DNA from: Acidobacteriota bacterium
GTDB taxonomy: Bacteria > Pseudomonadota > Alphaproteobacteria > Caulobacterales > Hyphomonadaceae
NCBI GenBank assembly: GCA_016712445.1
Contig: JADJRB010000001.1
Location: 1,736,001-1,800,000 of the forward strand
Length of the DNA stretch: 64,000 nucleotides
Direction: 5' to 3'
Shown in pieces: positions 36,810 through 45,652 of this stretch. The translations under genes and the position numbers were made by a program. How positions within the stretch are numbered: position 1 is the first letter of the stretch; every line of letters starts with the position of its first letter. The notes below the pieces were generated by a model. The model was not told the DNA's origin and did not search any database. It saw only the letters and a list, made by a program, of their open reading frames with translations.

Positions 36810-37955
36810 ATGGCAAACCGTCGCGGAATTTTGAAACTGATCGGGGGCGGCGTGGTGCTCGCGGCGGCGGGCGCCGGCGGCTTCGTGGCGGCCAACCAGC
36901 CGTCGCACGCGGCGCGCCAGGCCTGGCGCGAGGCAGGCCAACCGGAAGAATTCCGCCGGCGGTTCCTGTCCTATGCCCTGCTGGCGCCAAACCCGCACAA
37001 CCGGCAGCCCTGGCTCGTCCGGCTCGACGGGACGAACAGCCTCACCCTGTTTTGCGACCTCGATCGCCGCTTGCCGGCAACCGATCCCTTTGACCGGCAA
37101 ATCACGATTGGCTTCGGCACGTTCCTCGAGCTCCTGAGCCTCGCGGCGGCCGAAGACGGCTACCGCGCCGACATCACGCCCTTTCCCGAAGGCTCGCCCG
37201 CGGTGGCAGGCCGGCTCGATGCGCGCCCGGTCGCCAAGGTGGAATTCACGCCTGACGCTGCCGTCCCGGACGCGTTGTTCCGCGGCGTGCTTGCCCGGCA
37301 CACCAACCGCGAAGTCTACGCGGCGCGCGATGTCGAACCGGAAAAGCTTGCCGCGCTGGTGGCGGCCGGCACCGTGTTCGGCGCGGCGGCGCATGCCTGC
37401 GGCAACGACGAACTTGCGGCCAAGCTGCGCAGCCTCACGTGGCGCGCCCACGAAGCGGAGTCCCTCACCCCAGCCACCATGCAGGAAAGCATCGACGTGA
37501 TGCGCATCGGCGCGCGGGAGGTGGAAGCGCATCGCGACGGACTGTCGTTCGAAGGTCCGCTGTTCGCCGCAGGGAAGCTGACCGGAATGATGAGCCGTGA
37601 GGCGCTGGCGGACCCGACGTCTGCAGCTTTCCGGCAAGGCCTCGACATGTTTCGCGCACGGGCCGCGTCTGCACGCGCGTTCGTATGGCTCACGAATGAT
37701 GGCCAGGCGCGCGAGGATGAGCTGGCAGCCGGGCGGGCGTACATGCGCCTCACCCTGCAGGCACCGGCGCTTGGCCTTGCCATTCATCCGTGGAGCCAGT
37801 CGCTGCAGGAATATCCAGAGATGGCCGGCCTGTTCGCCGAAGTCCACGATCTGATCGGGGGCGGAAAGCGGCTTCAGATGCTGGTACGTACCGGTTATGC
37901 CAAACCAGTCATCGCCGCGCCCCGACGCGGTCTCGAACCGCTCCTGATGGATTGA
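36810..37955 (+). CDS. Tat-exported nitroreductase-family protein
   Basis: 381 residues. The N-terminus has a twin-arginine signal, NRRGILKLIGGGVVLAAAG, with RR at about 4-5, so it should be exported folded, probably with FMN. LAPNPHNRQPWLV early in the chain is the conserved nitroreductase FMN-binding segment seen in this long, Acg-like group. No lipobox. First gene of an operon with the MarR-type regulator four bases downstream. ATG 36810 with TTGGAG upstream; a GTG two codons earlier is less likely. Substrate unknown, perhaps quinones or nitro compounds. Confidence 0.82.
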   Translation: MANRRGILKLIGGGVVLAAAGAGGFVAANQPSHAARQAWREAGQPEEFRRRFLSYALLAPNPHNRQPWLVRLDGTNSLTLFCDLDRRLPATDPFDRQITIGFGTFLELLSLAAAEDGYRADITPFPEGSPAVAGRLDARPVAKVEFTPDAAVPDALFRGVLARHTNREVYAARDVEPEKLAALVAAGTVFGAAAHACGNDELAAKLRSLTWRAHEAESLTPATMQESIDVMRIGAREVEAHRDGLSFEGPLFAAGKLTGMMSREALADPTSAAFRQGLDMFRARAASARAFVWLTNDGQAREDELAAGRAYMRLTLQAPALGLAIHPWSQSLQEYPEMAGLFAEVHDLIGGGKRLQMLVRTGYAKPVIAAPRRGLEPLLMD

Positions 37956-37959
37956 ATGC

Positions 37960-38421
37960 ATGCCCGCCAAGCCGACGCCGCCGACCGACACGGACGCCCT
38001 CTACTTCCAGCTGTTCAACGAGATCGGCATCATCGCTCAGCTTTCGGCCAGCCGGTTCCAGCGCGTGTTGCCACATGGACTGACGGTCGCACAGTTTTCG
38101 CTGCTCAATCATTGCGTCCGGCTCGGGGATGGCTGGACCCCGGCGCGGCTGGCAACGGCCTTCCAGGTAACCAAGGGCACGATGACCAGCACCCTGCAGA
38201 AGCTTGAGGCCAAGGGCTTCCTGCGGATTGATCCGGATACGGCGGATGGCCGCTCGAAGCGCGTGTTCCTGTCGGCGGAAGGGCGCGCCGCGCGTGAGGC
38301 ATCCCTGAAGGCGCTGGGGCCCGAACTGGCCGGCCTGCCGGAAGGCTTTCCGCCTGCGCTCGCGCGCGAAATCCTCCCGGCACTCGCGCACCTGAGGAAC
38401 TGGCTCGACACGCACCGCTGA
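37960..38421 (+). CDS. MarR family transcriptional regulator
   Basis: 153 residues. Winged helix-turn-helix: LTVAQFSLLNHCVRLGD, LATAFQVTKGTMTSTLQKLE (recognition helix) and the wing GFLRIDPDTADGRSKRVFLS with the conserved D-x-R. Dimerisation helices flank it. It should repress its own operon through the paired TTTGACATCAAA sites upstream of the nitroreductase and release on binding a phenolic or oxidising ligand. Four bases after the nitroreductase stop. Confidence 0.92.
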   Translation: MPAKPTPPTDTDALYFQLFNEIGIIAQLSASRFQRVLPHGLTVAQFSLLNHCVRLGDGWTPARLATAFQVTKGTMTSTLQKLEAKGFLRIDPDTADGRSKRVFLSAEGRAAREASLKALGPELAGLPEGFPPALAREILPALAHLRNWLDTHR

Positions 38422-38454
38422 TCCTTTCATTCTTGCGCCATCAGGGAGGGCGGG

Positions 38455-39576
38455 ATGAAGTGGGTATTGTGGGGGCTGGGCATTCTTGCGTTCGCCATGT
38501 GGGCGAGCTGGTCCTGGGCCGGGCGTGACCTGAAACCGCTTGACGACATTGAACGCGCCCGCGCGCCCGGACAATTCGTGCAGTTGCCTGGCGCGCAGAT
38601 ACACTACCGGTTCAGTGGGCGGGAAGGGGCGCCGCTGGTCGTGCTGGTGCATGGCTATTCCACGCCGGGTTTCATCTTCGACCAGAATGCGGCGGCGCTG
38701 CGCGATGCGGGCTTTCGTGTGCTGCAGTTCGACCATCTAGGCCGGGGTTGGTCCGACCGCCCGGATTCGCGCTACGATGTGGACTTCTACGATTGGGAAC
38801 TCCTCGCATTGCTCGATGCCCTCAACGTGAAGGAGCCGGTCGGGCTGGTCGGCCTGTCGATGGGCGGCCCGATCGTCGCAGAGTTCGCGGTGCGTCATCC
38901 CGAACGGGTGGCCCGCGTGTTCCTGTTCGTGCCGGCCGGTTTTGACGTGGCCGGGACCGACGGCTTCCAGGCATCGCTGTTGCGCACGCCGGTCCTGGGC
39001 GACTGGCTGTGGCGGCTTGTTGCAATGAATGCGATTGCCGGCGACCCCCAGTATGACGAAGCAGGCCTGGAGCCAGAAAACCGGCTTCAGGGAGATGTCC
39101 GTGAGCAGATGAAATACCGCGGCTACGGTCGCGCATTGCTTTCCACATTCCGTAACTTCCCGATGCAGGGCCGCGAAGACACTTACGCCGCGCTGGGGCG
39201 CACGGGCCTGCCGGTCGCCGCCGTGTTCGGCGACGCCGACCCGACGGTCCTCCTGTCAAGCGCCGATGCGCTCCGGGCCGCCATTCCTTCGGCCAAGATC
39301 CAGATCATTGAAGGCGGCGATCACGGCCTCAACTACAAGCGGCATCTAGACGTGAACCCGGTGCTCACCGGCTGGTTCGAGCAGGAAGCTGCCTGGTTCG
39401 AGCCCGAACCCGAACCGGCCGCCGCACCGGTGCCGGAAGATGACGGCACCGCCGCCGCCGAAGTCGACGACGACATTCGCAATTTCAAGGTTGAACATCC
39501 GCCGAATTTAGTTCCACGCGTACCAACTGGGCAGCCGTGCCGAATGTCTCGAATAAGAACGCGTCGGTGCCCGTGA
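38455..39576 (+). CDS. Membrane-anchored alpha/beta hydrolase
   Basis: 373 residues. One N-terminal membrane anchor (WVLWGLGILAFAMWASWSWA), then an alpha/beta hydrolase core: oxyanion region VHGYSTPG, nucleophile elbow GLSMGG, Asp in GDADPTV and His in GGDHGLNY. Ester or epoxide substrate unknown. After the catalytic domain the frame runs into an acidic Pro/Glu segment and a basic tail that is antisense to the 3' end of recF for 92 bases. The upstream gap of 33 bases to marR suggests it may share the operon. Confidence 0.85.
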   Translation: MKWVLWGLGILAFAMWASWSWAGRDLKPLDDIERARAPGQFVQLPGAQIHYRFSGREGAPLVVLVHGYSTPGFIFDQNAAALRDAGFRVLQFDHLGRGWSDRPDSRYDVDFYDWELLALLDALNVKEPVGLVGLSMGGPIVAEFAVRHPERVARVFLFVPAGFDVAGTDGFQASLLRTPVLGDWLWRLVAMNAIAGDPQYDEAGLEPENRLQGDVREQMKYRGYGRALLSTFRNFPMQGREDTYAALGRTGLPVAAVFGDADPTVLLSSADALRAAIPSAKIQIIEGGDHGLNYKRHLDVNPVLTGWFEQEAAWFEPEPEPAAAPVPEDDGTAAAEVDDDIRNFKVEHPPNLVPRVPTGQPCRMSRIRTRRCP

Positions 39577-40597
39577 GCCAGGCCTGGCCATTCATCGCGG
39601 CGAGTTCTGCGAACAAGGCGGCGCGCCGGTCGGGATCGAGATGAGCTGCCGCTTCGTCGAGCAGTAGGAGCGGGGCAGGGCCTGCGCCGCTTGATGACAG
39701 TGCTTCCGCGGACGCCAGAACCAGGCCGATCAGCAGGGCTTTCTGCTGGCCCGTGGAAGCCTCGCCCGCCGGTGAGCCGGACGGACGGTGGATGACGGCG
39801 AGGTCAGAGCGGTGCGGGCCGCTGAGTGTACGCTTGGCACCGATGTCGCGTCGTCGTCCGGCGCGGTAGGCGTCCACCAGCAGGTCGAAGATGGTACGGA
39901 AATCCTCGCCTTTCAGCGCGGCCGCTTCCGCATCGCCGAGCAAGGCGAGGTCCGCCTTCGGAAAATGCCCTTCCGGCCGCGCATCGATGGCGGCCTGCAG
40001 GTCGGTGAGCACGAGCGCCCGGTTCACCGCGATCTCGGCGCCCGCTTCGGCGAGGCGCGCTTCGATCGCATCGGCCCAGGCTGGATCGACATGCCCGCGT
40101 TCCAACAGCGCGTTGCGTTCGGCGAGCGCTTTCTCGTAGCGCGAGGACGCGGTACCATGCGACGGCTGATGCGCCATCACGAGCCGGTCGAAAAAGCGCC
40201 GCCGGTCGGACGCGCCGCCCCGGAAGACGCCGTCCATCGCCGGCGTCAGCCAGATCAGCCTGAGGCGTTCGGCAAGGTCGCCAGGGCTCGCCGGCGCGCC
40301 GTCGATCCGCACGCTGCGCTTGGCCGGGCCGGCGCTGTCGAGCGTGATGCCGATCTTCTGTTCGTCGTCGAGGGTGGCGGAAATCGTCCAGCCACCCGGT
40401 GCGCCGTGCCGGGTCATCTCTCCAAGCTGCGCCGTGCGCAGGCCGCGGCCAGGGCCGAGCTGGCTGACCGCCTCAAGCAGGTTCGTCTTGCCCGCACCGT
40501 TCGGGCCGTAGAGGCATACAGGGCGCGTATCCAGCTTCAGCGCGAGGCTCTGGTAGTTGCGGAAATCGGTCAGGACCAGACGGGTAAGGGCGGTCAT
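39485..40597 (-). CDS. recF: DNA replication and repair protein RecF
   Basis: 370 residues. SMC-like ATPase: Walker A YGPNGAGKTNLLEA, signature STGQQKALLIGL and Walker B LLLLDEAAAHLD. It loads RecA at gaps with RecO and RecR. Standard length. It is separated from dnaN by a small monooxygenase gene instead of following it directly, and its 3' end overlaps the convergent hydrolase gene by 92 bases. Confidence 0.96.
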   Translation of the reverse strand: MTALTRLVLTDFRNYQSLALKLDTRPVCLYGPNGAGKTNLLEAVSQLGPGRGLRTAQLGEMTRHGAPGGWTISATLDDEQKIGITLDSAGPAKRSVRIDGAPASPGDLAERLRLIWLTPAMDGVFRGGASDRRRFFDRLVMAHQPSHGTASSRYEKALAERNALLERGHVDPAWADAIEARLAEAGAEIAVNRALVLTDLQAAIDARPEGHFPKADLALLGDAEAAALKGEDFRTIFDLLVDAYRAGRRRDIGAKRTLSGPHRSDLAVIHRPSGSPAGEASTGQQKALLIGLVLASAEALSSSGAGPAPLLLLDEAAAHLDPDRRAALFAELAAMNGQAWLTGTDAFLFETFGTAAQLVRVELNSADVQP

Positions 40598-40620
40598 GGG
40601 CGGCTCGCCGGTTGAAGCCG

Positions 40621-41016
40621 TCAGCCTTCGGCGGAGAGGCCGTGACCCCCGACCGGCTGGGTTTCGGCAATGCTTTCCATGCCCGCAATCAACGGACGCG
40701 CCTTGCGGATCGCCTCCTGCACGGAAGGAAGGGACAGGCTCGCCGCATGGCTCTCGGCATCCTGCCAGGCTTCGGTGACCCAGATCGCATTGCCATCGGC
40801 CGGGTCGCGCGCGACGATGTAGCTGAGACAGCCGGGCATATCGCGCAGGCCTTCGAGCAGGTATCCGATGAGTTCGTCTCGTCTGCCGTCCGCTGCCGTG
40901 AACTTTCCGATCAAGCCGTACATTGCGGTCTCCTTGGTCTGTCCGCAGGCAGGCGCACCCGCGAGCGCCGCAAAGGCCAATGACGAACCGATGAACGTGC
41001 GCCGGTCCGGTGTCAC
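40621..41016 (-). CDS. Exported antibiotic-biosynthesis-monooxygenase-domain protein
   Basis: 131 residues. An N-terminal signal with RRTFIGSSLAFAALAGAPAC looks like a Tat-type lipoprotein signal (Cys about 24), unusual for this family. The mature part is one ABM ferredoxin-like module (YGLIGKFTAADGRRDELIGY, CLSYIVARDPADG, WVTEAWQDAESHAASL), as in YgiN-type quinol monooxygenases. Two bases after dnaN and 23 bases before recF, all on one strand, so it is inserted into the replication gene cluster. Function in that place unknown. Confidence 0.82.
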   Translation of the reverse strand: MTPDRRTFIGSSLAFAALAGAPACGQTKETAMYGLIGKFTAADGRRDELIGYLLEGLRDMPGCLSYIVARDPADGNAIWVTEAWQDAESHAASLSLPSVQEAIRKARPLIAGMESIAETQPVGGHGLSAEG

Positions 41017-41018
41017 GC

Positions 41019-42140
41019 CTAGACGCGCAGCGGCATCAGCACATAGCGCGCCGACTCGTCGGATGGGTCGAGCACCAGCGCCGGGGAAGCGGGGTCATTG
41101 AACATGAACTCGGCGGCGTCCGCCTCGATCTGGCCTGCGATGTCGAGCAGGTACTTTGCGTTGAAGCCGATCTCCATCGGGTCGGACGCGTAGTCGGCCT
41201 CGATTTCCTCGTTGCCCGCGCCGGTTTCGGCATGGTTCACAGCCAGCGTGAGGCGGCCATCTGCGAGGCTCATCTTCACCGAACGCGAGCGCTCTGCAGA
41301 GACGGTCGAGACGCGGTCGACAGCGGCTTCAAAGGCCTTGTTGTCGACCGTGAGCTTCTTGTCGTTGCCCTTCGGGATGACACGCGCATAGTCCGGGAAC
41401 GAACCATCGATCAGCTTGGAGGTGAGCACCGCGCGGCCGGCGCGCACGACGATCTTGGTGTCGGAAATTTCGACCGCGACATCATCGGGGCGACCGTCGA
41501 TCAGGCGGCGGATCTCGTTGACCGTCTTGCGCGGCACGATCACCCCCGTCAGCTTTTCGCTGCCCTTCGGCGCCTTGAGTTCGGCGAGGGCGAGGCGGTG
41601 ACCGTCCGTGGCCACCGAGCGCAGCACCGGCTTGCCGGCGTCATTCTTGGCGGCATGCAGGAACACGCCGTTGAGGTAATACCGCGTCTCTTCGGTCGAG
41701 ATCGCGAAACGTGTCTTGTCGATGAGCCGCGCGAGGTCGGCCGCCGCGAGGCTGAACTGAACGCCGCCTTCGTCGCTCGTCATGGTCTGGAAATCGGCGG
41801 CGGGCAGCGTCGGCAGCTCAAACTGCGAGCGCCCGGCGGTCAGCACCAGGCGCTGGGTTTCGGCATTCAGCTCCATCATCACTTCAGCGCCCGAGGGCAG
41901 CTTGCGGACGACGTCGAACAGCGTGCCGGCTGGTGCGGTCACCGAGCCTTCGCGCGACACCTTCGCATCGGCGGAGTCGATCGCCTCGATATCGAGGTCG
42001 GTGGCGGTCAGGCGCAGCGCACCCTTGGTCGCCTGCAGCAGCACGTTCGAAAGGATGGGGATGGTCGTGCGGCGCTCGACAATATTCTGCACGTGGCTCA
42101 ACGCATCGAGAAGGGCACCGCGTTCGATTGTCAGTTTCAT
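41019..42140 (-). CDS. dnaN: DNA polymerase III sliding clamp (beta subunit)
   Basis: 373 residues; start MKLTIERGALLDALSHVQ at ATG 42140 matches the family (an ATG six codons earlier is in frame). Three repeated clamp domains: RTTIPILSNVLLQA in the first and the C-terminal YVLMPLRV, the hydrophobic-pocket edge. It tethers polymerase III and other clamp-binding proteins. Downstream of dnaA on the same strand with a 194-base gap. Confidence 0.97.
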   Translation of the reverse strand: MKLTIERGALLDALSHVQNIVERRTTIPILSNVLLQATKGALRLTATDLDIEAIDSADAKVSREGSVTAPAGTLFDVVRKLPSGAEVMMELNAETQRLVLTAGRSQFELPTLPAADFQTMTSDEGGVQFSLAAADLARLIDKTRFAISTEETRYYLNGVFLHAAKNDAGKPVLRSVATDGHRLALAELKAPKGSEKLTGVIVPRKTVNEIRRLIDGRPDDVAVEISDTKIVVRAGRAVLTSKLIDGSFPDYARVIPKGNDKKLTVDNKAFEAAVDRVSTVSAERSRSVKMSLADGRLTLAVNHAETGAGNEEIEADYASDPMEIGFNAKYLLDIAGQIEADAAEFMFNDPASPALVLDPSDESARYVLMPLRV

Positions 42141-42334
42141 GTCGGGTCCGTCCATCACGGAAGCTGTCAGCCAGCTTCCCCAATCCTGTTTTTCTAGTTT
42201 CCGCGAAAGCCTGTTCCCAGCGCGAGCGGGGAATCAGCCCGCCTCCTTCCGGAAGCGGGCTGGAGACCCTTAAACAAGTTCAGGCAAAAGCCAAGCGGGT
42301 CGCGCGCGGCGGGCGATCCGCACCGGCGGCTGCC

Positions 42335-43783
42335 TCAGGTCTGACCGGCGTCGAGCATGTCGAGCACGGTCGCCTCGACGCGCGCGATGTCATCAACCAG
42401 CCGCGTGTCGCTTTCGAGCGTCTGCTTGATGCGCCGGAACGCATACAGAACGGTCGTGTGGTCACGCTTGCCGAAGGCGCGGCCGATTTGCGGGAACGAC
42501 TTCCGGGTCATCGTGCGGCACAGGTACATCGCCACCTGACGCGGATAGACATAAGCCTGCATCTTGCTCGGACCTTCGAGGTCGGCGCGCGCAATCGGGA
42601 ACACTTTCAGCGTCGCCTTCTTGATCACGTCGATCGTCGGCTCGCGCTGTTCGCCCGCATGGCGGCGGATGACGCGCTCCAGCATGTCCATGGTCGGCGT
42701 CTCTTCACCGAAGCCCGCTTCGGTGAAGAGGCTCCACACGGCGCCGGTGAGTTCACGGCCCGGGCCGCGGATGCCGGCGTTGAGTTTCTGGATCATGTCA
42801 TCCCCAAGCAGGAATTCAGGGTGGCTGGCCGTGATGTGGGTGGCCAGCCGCGTAAGGATTTCGCGGCGCATGTTGGCATCCGGCAAGCCGATCTCGACCG
42901 CGGTCGCGCCCTTGATCTCACTGCGCATGCGCTGCCCGAAACCTACGGTCTCGCCCGGCGCGGCGTCGCCCACCAGCACCACCTGGCCGCCATTGCCGGT
43001 GACTTCGCGGATGTTCTGGTAGAGCTCGTTCTCGGTGCCCGGCTTGCCGGCGATGCGGTGCAGGTCATCCACGATCAGGATCGACGCCGTGCGCAGCCGG
43101 CGTTTCAGGCCACTGGTGTCGCGCGCCTTCACGCCGTCCAGATAGGCCGACATGAACTCTTCGGCGGTCAGGTAGACAACCTTGCGCTTCGGGTCACGTT
43201 TCGCGACTTCCGCTTTCAGCCCGAGCACGGTGTGCGTCTTGCCCACGCCCTGCGGCCCGTAGATCAGCGTGATCGGCGTGCCGGTGGGCAAGCCCGCAGC
43301 GATCCGTTTCGCAACTTCCGCAGCAATCTGGTTGGATGCGCCGACCACAAGGTTGTCGAATGTCAGCGCAGGGCCTGCAGCCGGAGCGGCCGCATCAACC
43401 GAAGCATCAGCTTCGACGTCCGCTGTCTCAGACCACGGGTCGCCGATCAGGTCGCGCAGCTCCGCCGGAGCCGTCCGCCAACAGATCAACTTGATCGTGC
43501 GCGCATGCGGGTCCATCGAAGCCCACAGGCGTTCGATCTCGCGCTTGTGGCGCGTATCAACGCGGTCAAGCGCAACGGGATCACGCGCTGCGAGCAGCAT
43601 TTCACCGTCGACTTCGGCCACGAGGCGCAGGTCCGCGATCCAGCGGACAAATTCTTCCTGCGGAATTCTGGTTTCAAGAACGGTCTGCACGTCTTCCCAG
43701 ACGCGCTGGCCCGGCGTACCGCCGCCGGGTGGTTCCTGTGTTCCCTGATTAACGCGAGAAGCAAACAATCTCTTTCGGTCCAT
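42335..43783 (-). CDS. dnaA: Chromosomal replication initiator DnaA
   Basis: 482 residues. Domain I at the N-terminus, a short acidic linker, AAA+ domain with Walker A YGPQGVGKTHTVLG and Walker B SILIVDDLHRIAG, and domain IV with the signature KRDHTTVLYAFRRI. Initiates replication at oriC. Start ATG 43783 preceded by GTG in frame; GGGG lies 8 bases upstream. The linker between domains I and III is short, and the N-terminus has a 25-residue extension before the WEDVQ segment of domain I. Confidence 0.98.
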   Translation of the reverse strand: MDRKRLFASRVNQGTQEPPGGGTPGQRVWEDVQTVLETRIPQEEFVRWIADLRLVAEVDGEMLLAARDPVALDRVDTRHKREIERLWASMDPHARTIKLICWRTAPAELRDLIGDPWSETADVEADASVDAAAPAAGPALTFDNLVVGASNQIAAEVAKRIAAGLPTGTPITLIYGPQGVGKTHTVLGLKAEVAKRDPKRKVVYLTAEEFMSAYLDGVKARDTSGLKRRLRTASILIVDDLHRIAGKPGTENELYQNIREVTGNGGQVVLVGDAAPGETVGFGQRMRSEIKGATAVEIGLPDANMRREILTRLATHITASHPEFLLGDDMIQKLNAGIRGPGRELTGAVWSLFTEAGFGEETPTMDMLERVIRRHAGEQREPTIDVIKKATLKVFPIARADLEGPSKMQAYVYPRQVAMYLCRTMTRKSFPQIGRAFGKRDHTTVLYAFRRIKQTLESDTRLVDDIARVEATVLDMLDAGQT

Positions 43784-44218
43784 CACCGACCCCGTTTCTA
43801 GTTTTGATCGCTCTTTCCAACTCGCACTCGACGTTCCCGGCAGGCCCCCGCCTGCAACTCTAAAATACTCTTTACCGGGACGAAATTAGCTGGCGAGGGA
43901 GAAGGTATTCGGCACAGAAATTCATTACAAGTCCCTCTTTTTTTTGAACGCCGCAATTACCGTGTTGACCAAAAAAATGCGCAGGAAATTCATGCGCTTG
44001 GACCCCAAAAAATTCTTTTTGTGAGCGCCTGATCGCTTTTGTTCGCAGAAGTTCTGTCAACCGCAAACATCCATATTCGCCTGTGGAAAACTCGGTTTTT
44101 AATGGCACCTTTGCAGCCAGGCCACAGCGTCACTTTTTGACGAACCTGCTCTCATCCTTAGGTAGGAATTCGCGCGCGTTGGCCGCGGCCAACCGGGTCA
44201 TAAAAATTGACGCCTTGG
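43784..44218. other. Noncoding region upstream of dnaA, possible oriC part
   Basis: About 435 bases, AT-richer than anything else near it, with A and T runs (for example 43930-44040). One DnaA-box-like 9-mer, TGTGGAAAA at 44082-44090 (one change from TGTGGATAA), is visible; I find no cluster of boxes. It must carry the dnaA promoter. Origin function is possible because of the position but weakly supported. Confidence 0.4.
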
Positions 44219-44256
44219 ACAAAAAAACAAAGCCCGCTGGGATGTCCCGGCGGGCT
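44219..44256 (-). terminator. Rho-independent terminator after rpsT
   Basis: On the minus strand AGCCCGC-C-GGGA pairs with CCC-A-GCGGGCT, a GC-rich stem of about ten pairs with one mismatch, followed by TTGTTTTTTT. It ends the rpsT transcript before the dnaA upstream region. Confidence 0.9.
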
Positions 44257-44293
44257 CTGCGCTTCCTCCGCCAAAGCGGGGCAGAAATGTCGT

Positions 44294-44557
44294 TCAGGCC
44301 ATTGCCTTGACGCGGGCCGAAAGGCGCGAAACCTTGCGGGAGGCCGTGTTCTTGTGGGCGATGCCCTTGGTCACGGCGCGCATGATTTCCGGCTGTGCAG
44401 CCTTCAGGGCCTCGGCAGCAGCAGCCTTGTCTCCCGATTCAATGGCCTCTTCGACCTTGCGGACATAGGTGCGCACGCGCGAGCGGCGGGCTTTGTTGAC
44501 CTCGGTGCGCGCTTCAATCTTGCGCACCATCTTCTTGGCTGACTTGGTATTCGCCAT
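44294..44557 (-). CDS. rpsT: 30S ribosomal protein S20
   Basis: 87 residues, lysine- and alanine-rich helical bundle beginning MANTKSAKKMVRKIEART; HKNTASRKVSRL near the end is conserved. Binds 16S rRNA early in small-subunit assembly. GGAG six bases before the start. The order rpsT-dnaA is shared with many alphaproteobacteria. Confidence 0.97.
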   Translation of the reverse strand: MANTKSAKKMVRKIEARTEVNKARRSRVRTYVRKVEEAIESGDKAAAAEALKAAQPEIMRAVTKGIAHKNTASRKVSRLSARVKAMA

Positions 44558-44675
44558 GGTAAACTCCTGGAGCCCCGGGAAAGTCCCCCGTCAGGCCGAA
44601 GGCGGGGAGATACATAAACGGCGGGTAGGCGTCAACCGCGATAATCGCCCAAACGCAGCCGTTCGGCGGGGTATT

Positions 44676-45458
44676 TCAGCGATCCTTGAAGTGCGCCGTC
44701 CGCTTCTCGATGTAGGCTTTCATGCCTTCTTTTTGGTCATCGGTGGCAAACAGCGACTGGAACAGGCGCCGCTCGAACTGGATGCCCTGTGACAACGGGG
44801 TTTCGTAGGCGGCGTTCACCGCCTCTTTAGTCATCATCGCGGCGGCGCGCGGCATCAGGGCGATGGTGCGGGCGAGGTCGCGCGCTTCTTCCATCAGGTC
44901 GTCGGCCGGCACGATCCGGCTGATCAGGCCGCAGCGCTCAGCCTCGACGGCTTCCATCATTCGCCCTGTGAGGCACAGTTCCATCGCTTTCGACTTGCCG
45001 ATCGCCCGCGTCAGGCGCTGGGTAGCGCCTGCGCCCGGCATCACGCCGAGCCGGATCTCCGGCTGGCCGAAACGGGCATTGTCCGCGGCGAGGATAATGT
45101 CGCACATCATCGCCAGTTCGCAGCCGCCGCCGATGGCGTAGCCGGCCACCGCCGCGATCAGCGGCTTGCGGGTGCGCGCCGCGCGTTCCCAGTTCCGCGT
45201 GATGAAGTCCTCGTAGTAGGACTGCGGGAAGGTCTTCGCCTGGATTTCCTTGACATCGGCGCCGCCGGAGAAGGCCTTCTTCGAACCCGTCAGGATCATG
45301 CACTGCACGCTGTCATCGGCCTCGAACCTGTCGAAGGCCGCAGACAACTCGGACATCAACTCCTCGCTGAGCGCGTTCAGGCTTTCTGGCCGGTTCATCT
45401 GGATGACGGCAAAGCCGTCTTCCGCGTCGGTCTCGGTGATCAGGGTCTTGTAAGACAT
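44676..45458 (-). CDS. Enoyl-CoA hydratase
   Basis: 260 residues, crotonase fold. Oxyanion-hole segments AFSGGADVKE and GYAIGGGCELAMMCD; the two catalytic glutamates are in GGCELA and FGQPEIRLGVMPGAG. It adds water across 2-enoyl-CoA in beta-oxidation (PaaF/EchA type). Lies upstream of rpsT on the same strand. No partner beta-oxidation genes adjacent. The start context has GGGGGAGG a few bases earlier than GCGCCC-ATG, fine. Confidence 0.93.
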   Translation of the reverse strand: MSYKTLITETDAEDGFAVIQMNRPESLNALSEELMSELSAAFDRFEADDSVQCMILTGSKKAFSGGADVKEIQAKTFPQSYYEDFITRNWERAARTRKPLIAAVAGYAIGGGCELAMMCDIILAADNARFGQPEIRLGVMPGAGATQRLTRAIGKSKAMELCLTGRMMEAVEAERCGLISRIVPADDLMEEARDLARTIALMPRAAAMMTKEAVNAAYETPLSQGIQFERRLFQSLFATDDQKEGMKAYIEKRTAHFKDR

Positions 45459-45652
45459 GGGCGCTTTCCGGGGGGAGGTGAGGGAGCTGCGTTAACGCGA
45501 AGGGTCCGGCAGGTGCGAACAACGGCGATGGAGCAGGGCAGGCCTCGGTAAATGTGGCAAACTCGCGGCGCTATACGCCAACCCGGAACCGGAGTCACGC
45601 GGTCCGCCGCCGCAGCCTGTGCAAGCTGCTGGCCCCACTCTATATCCGCAGC

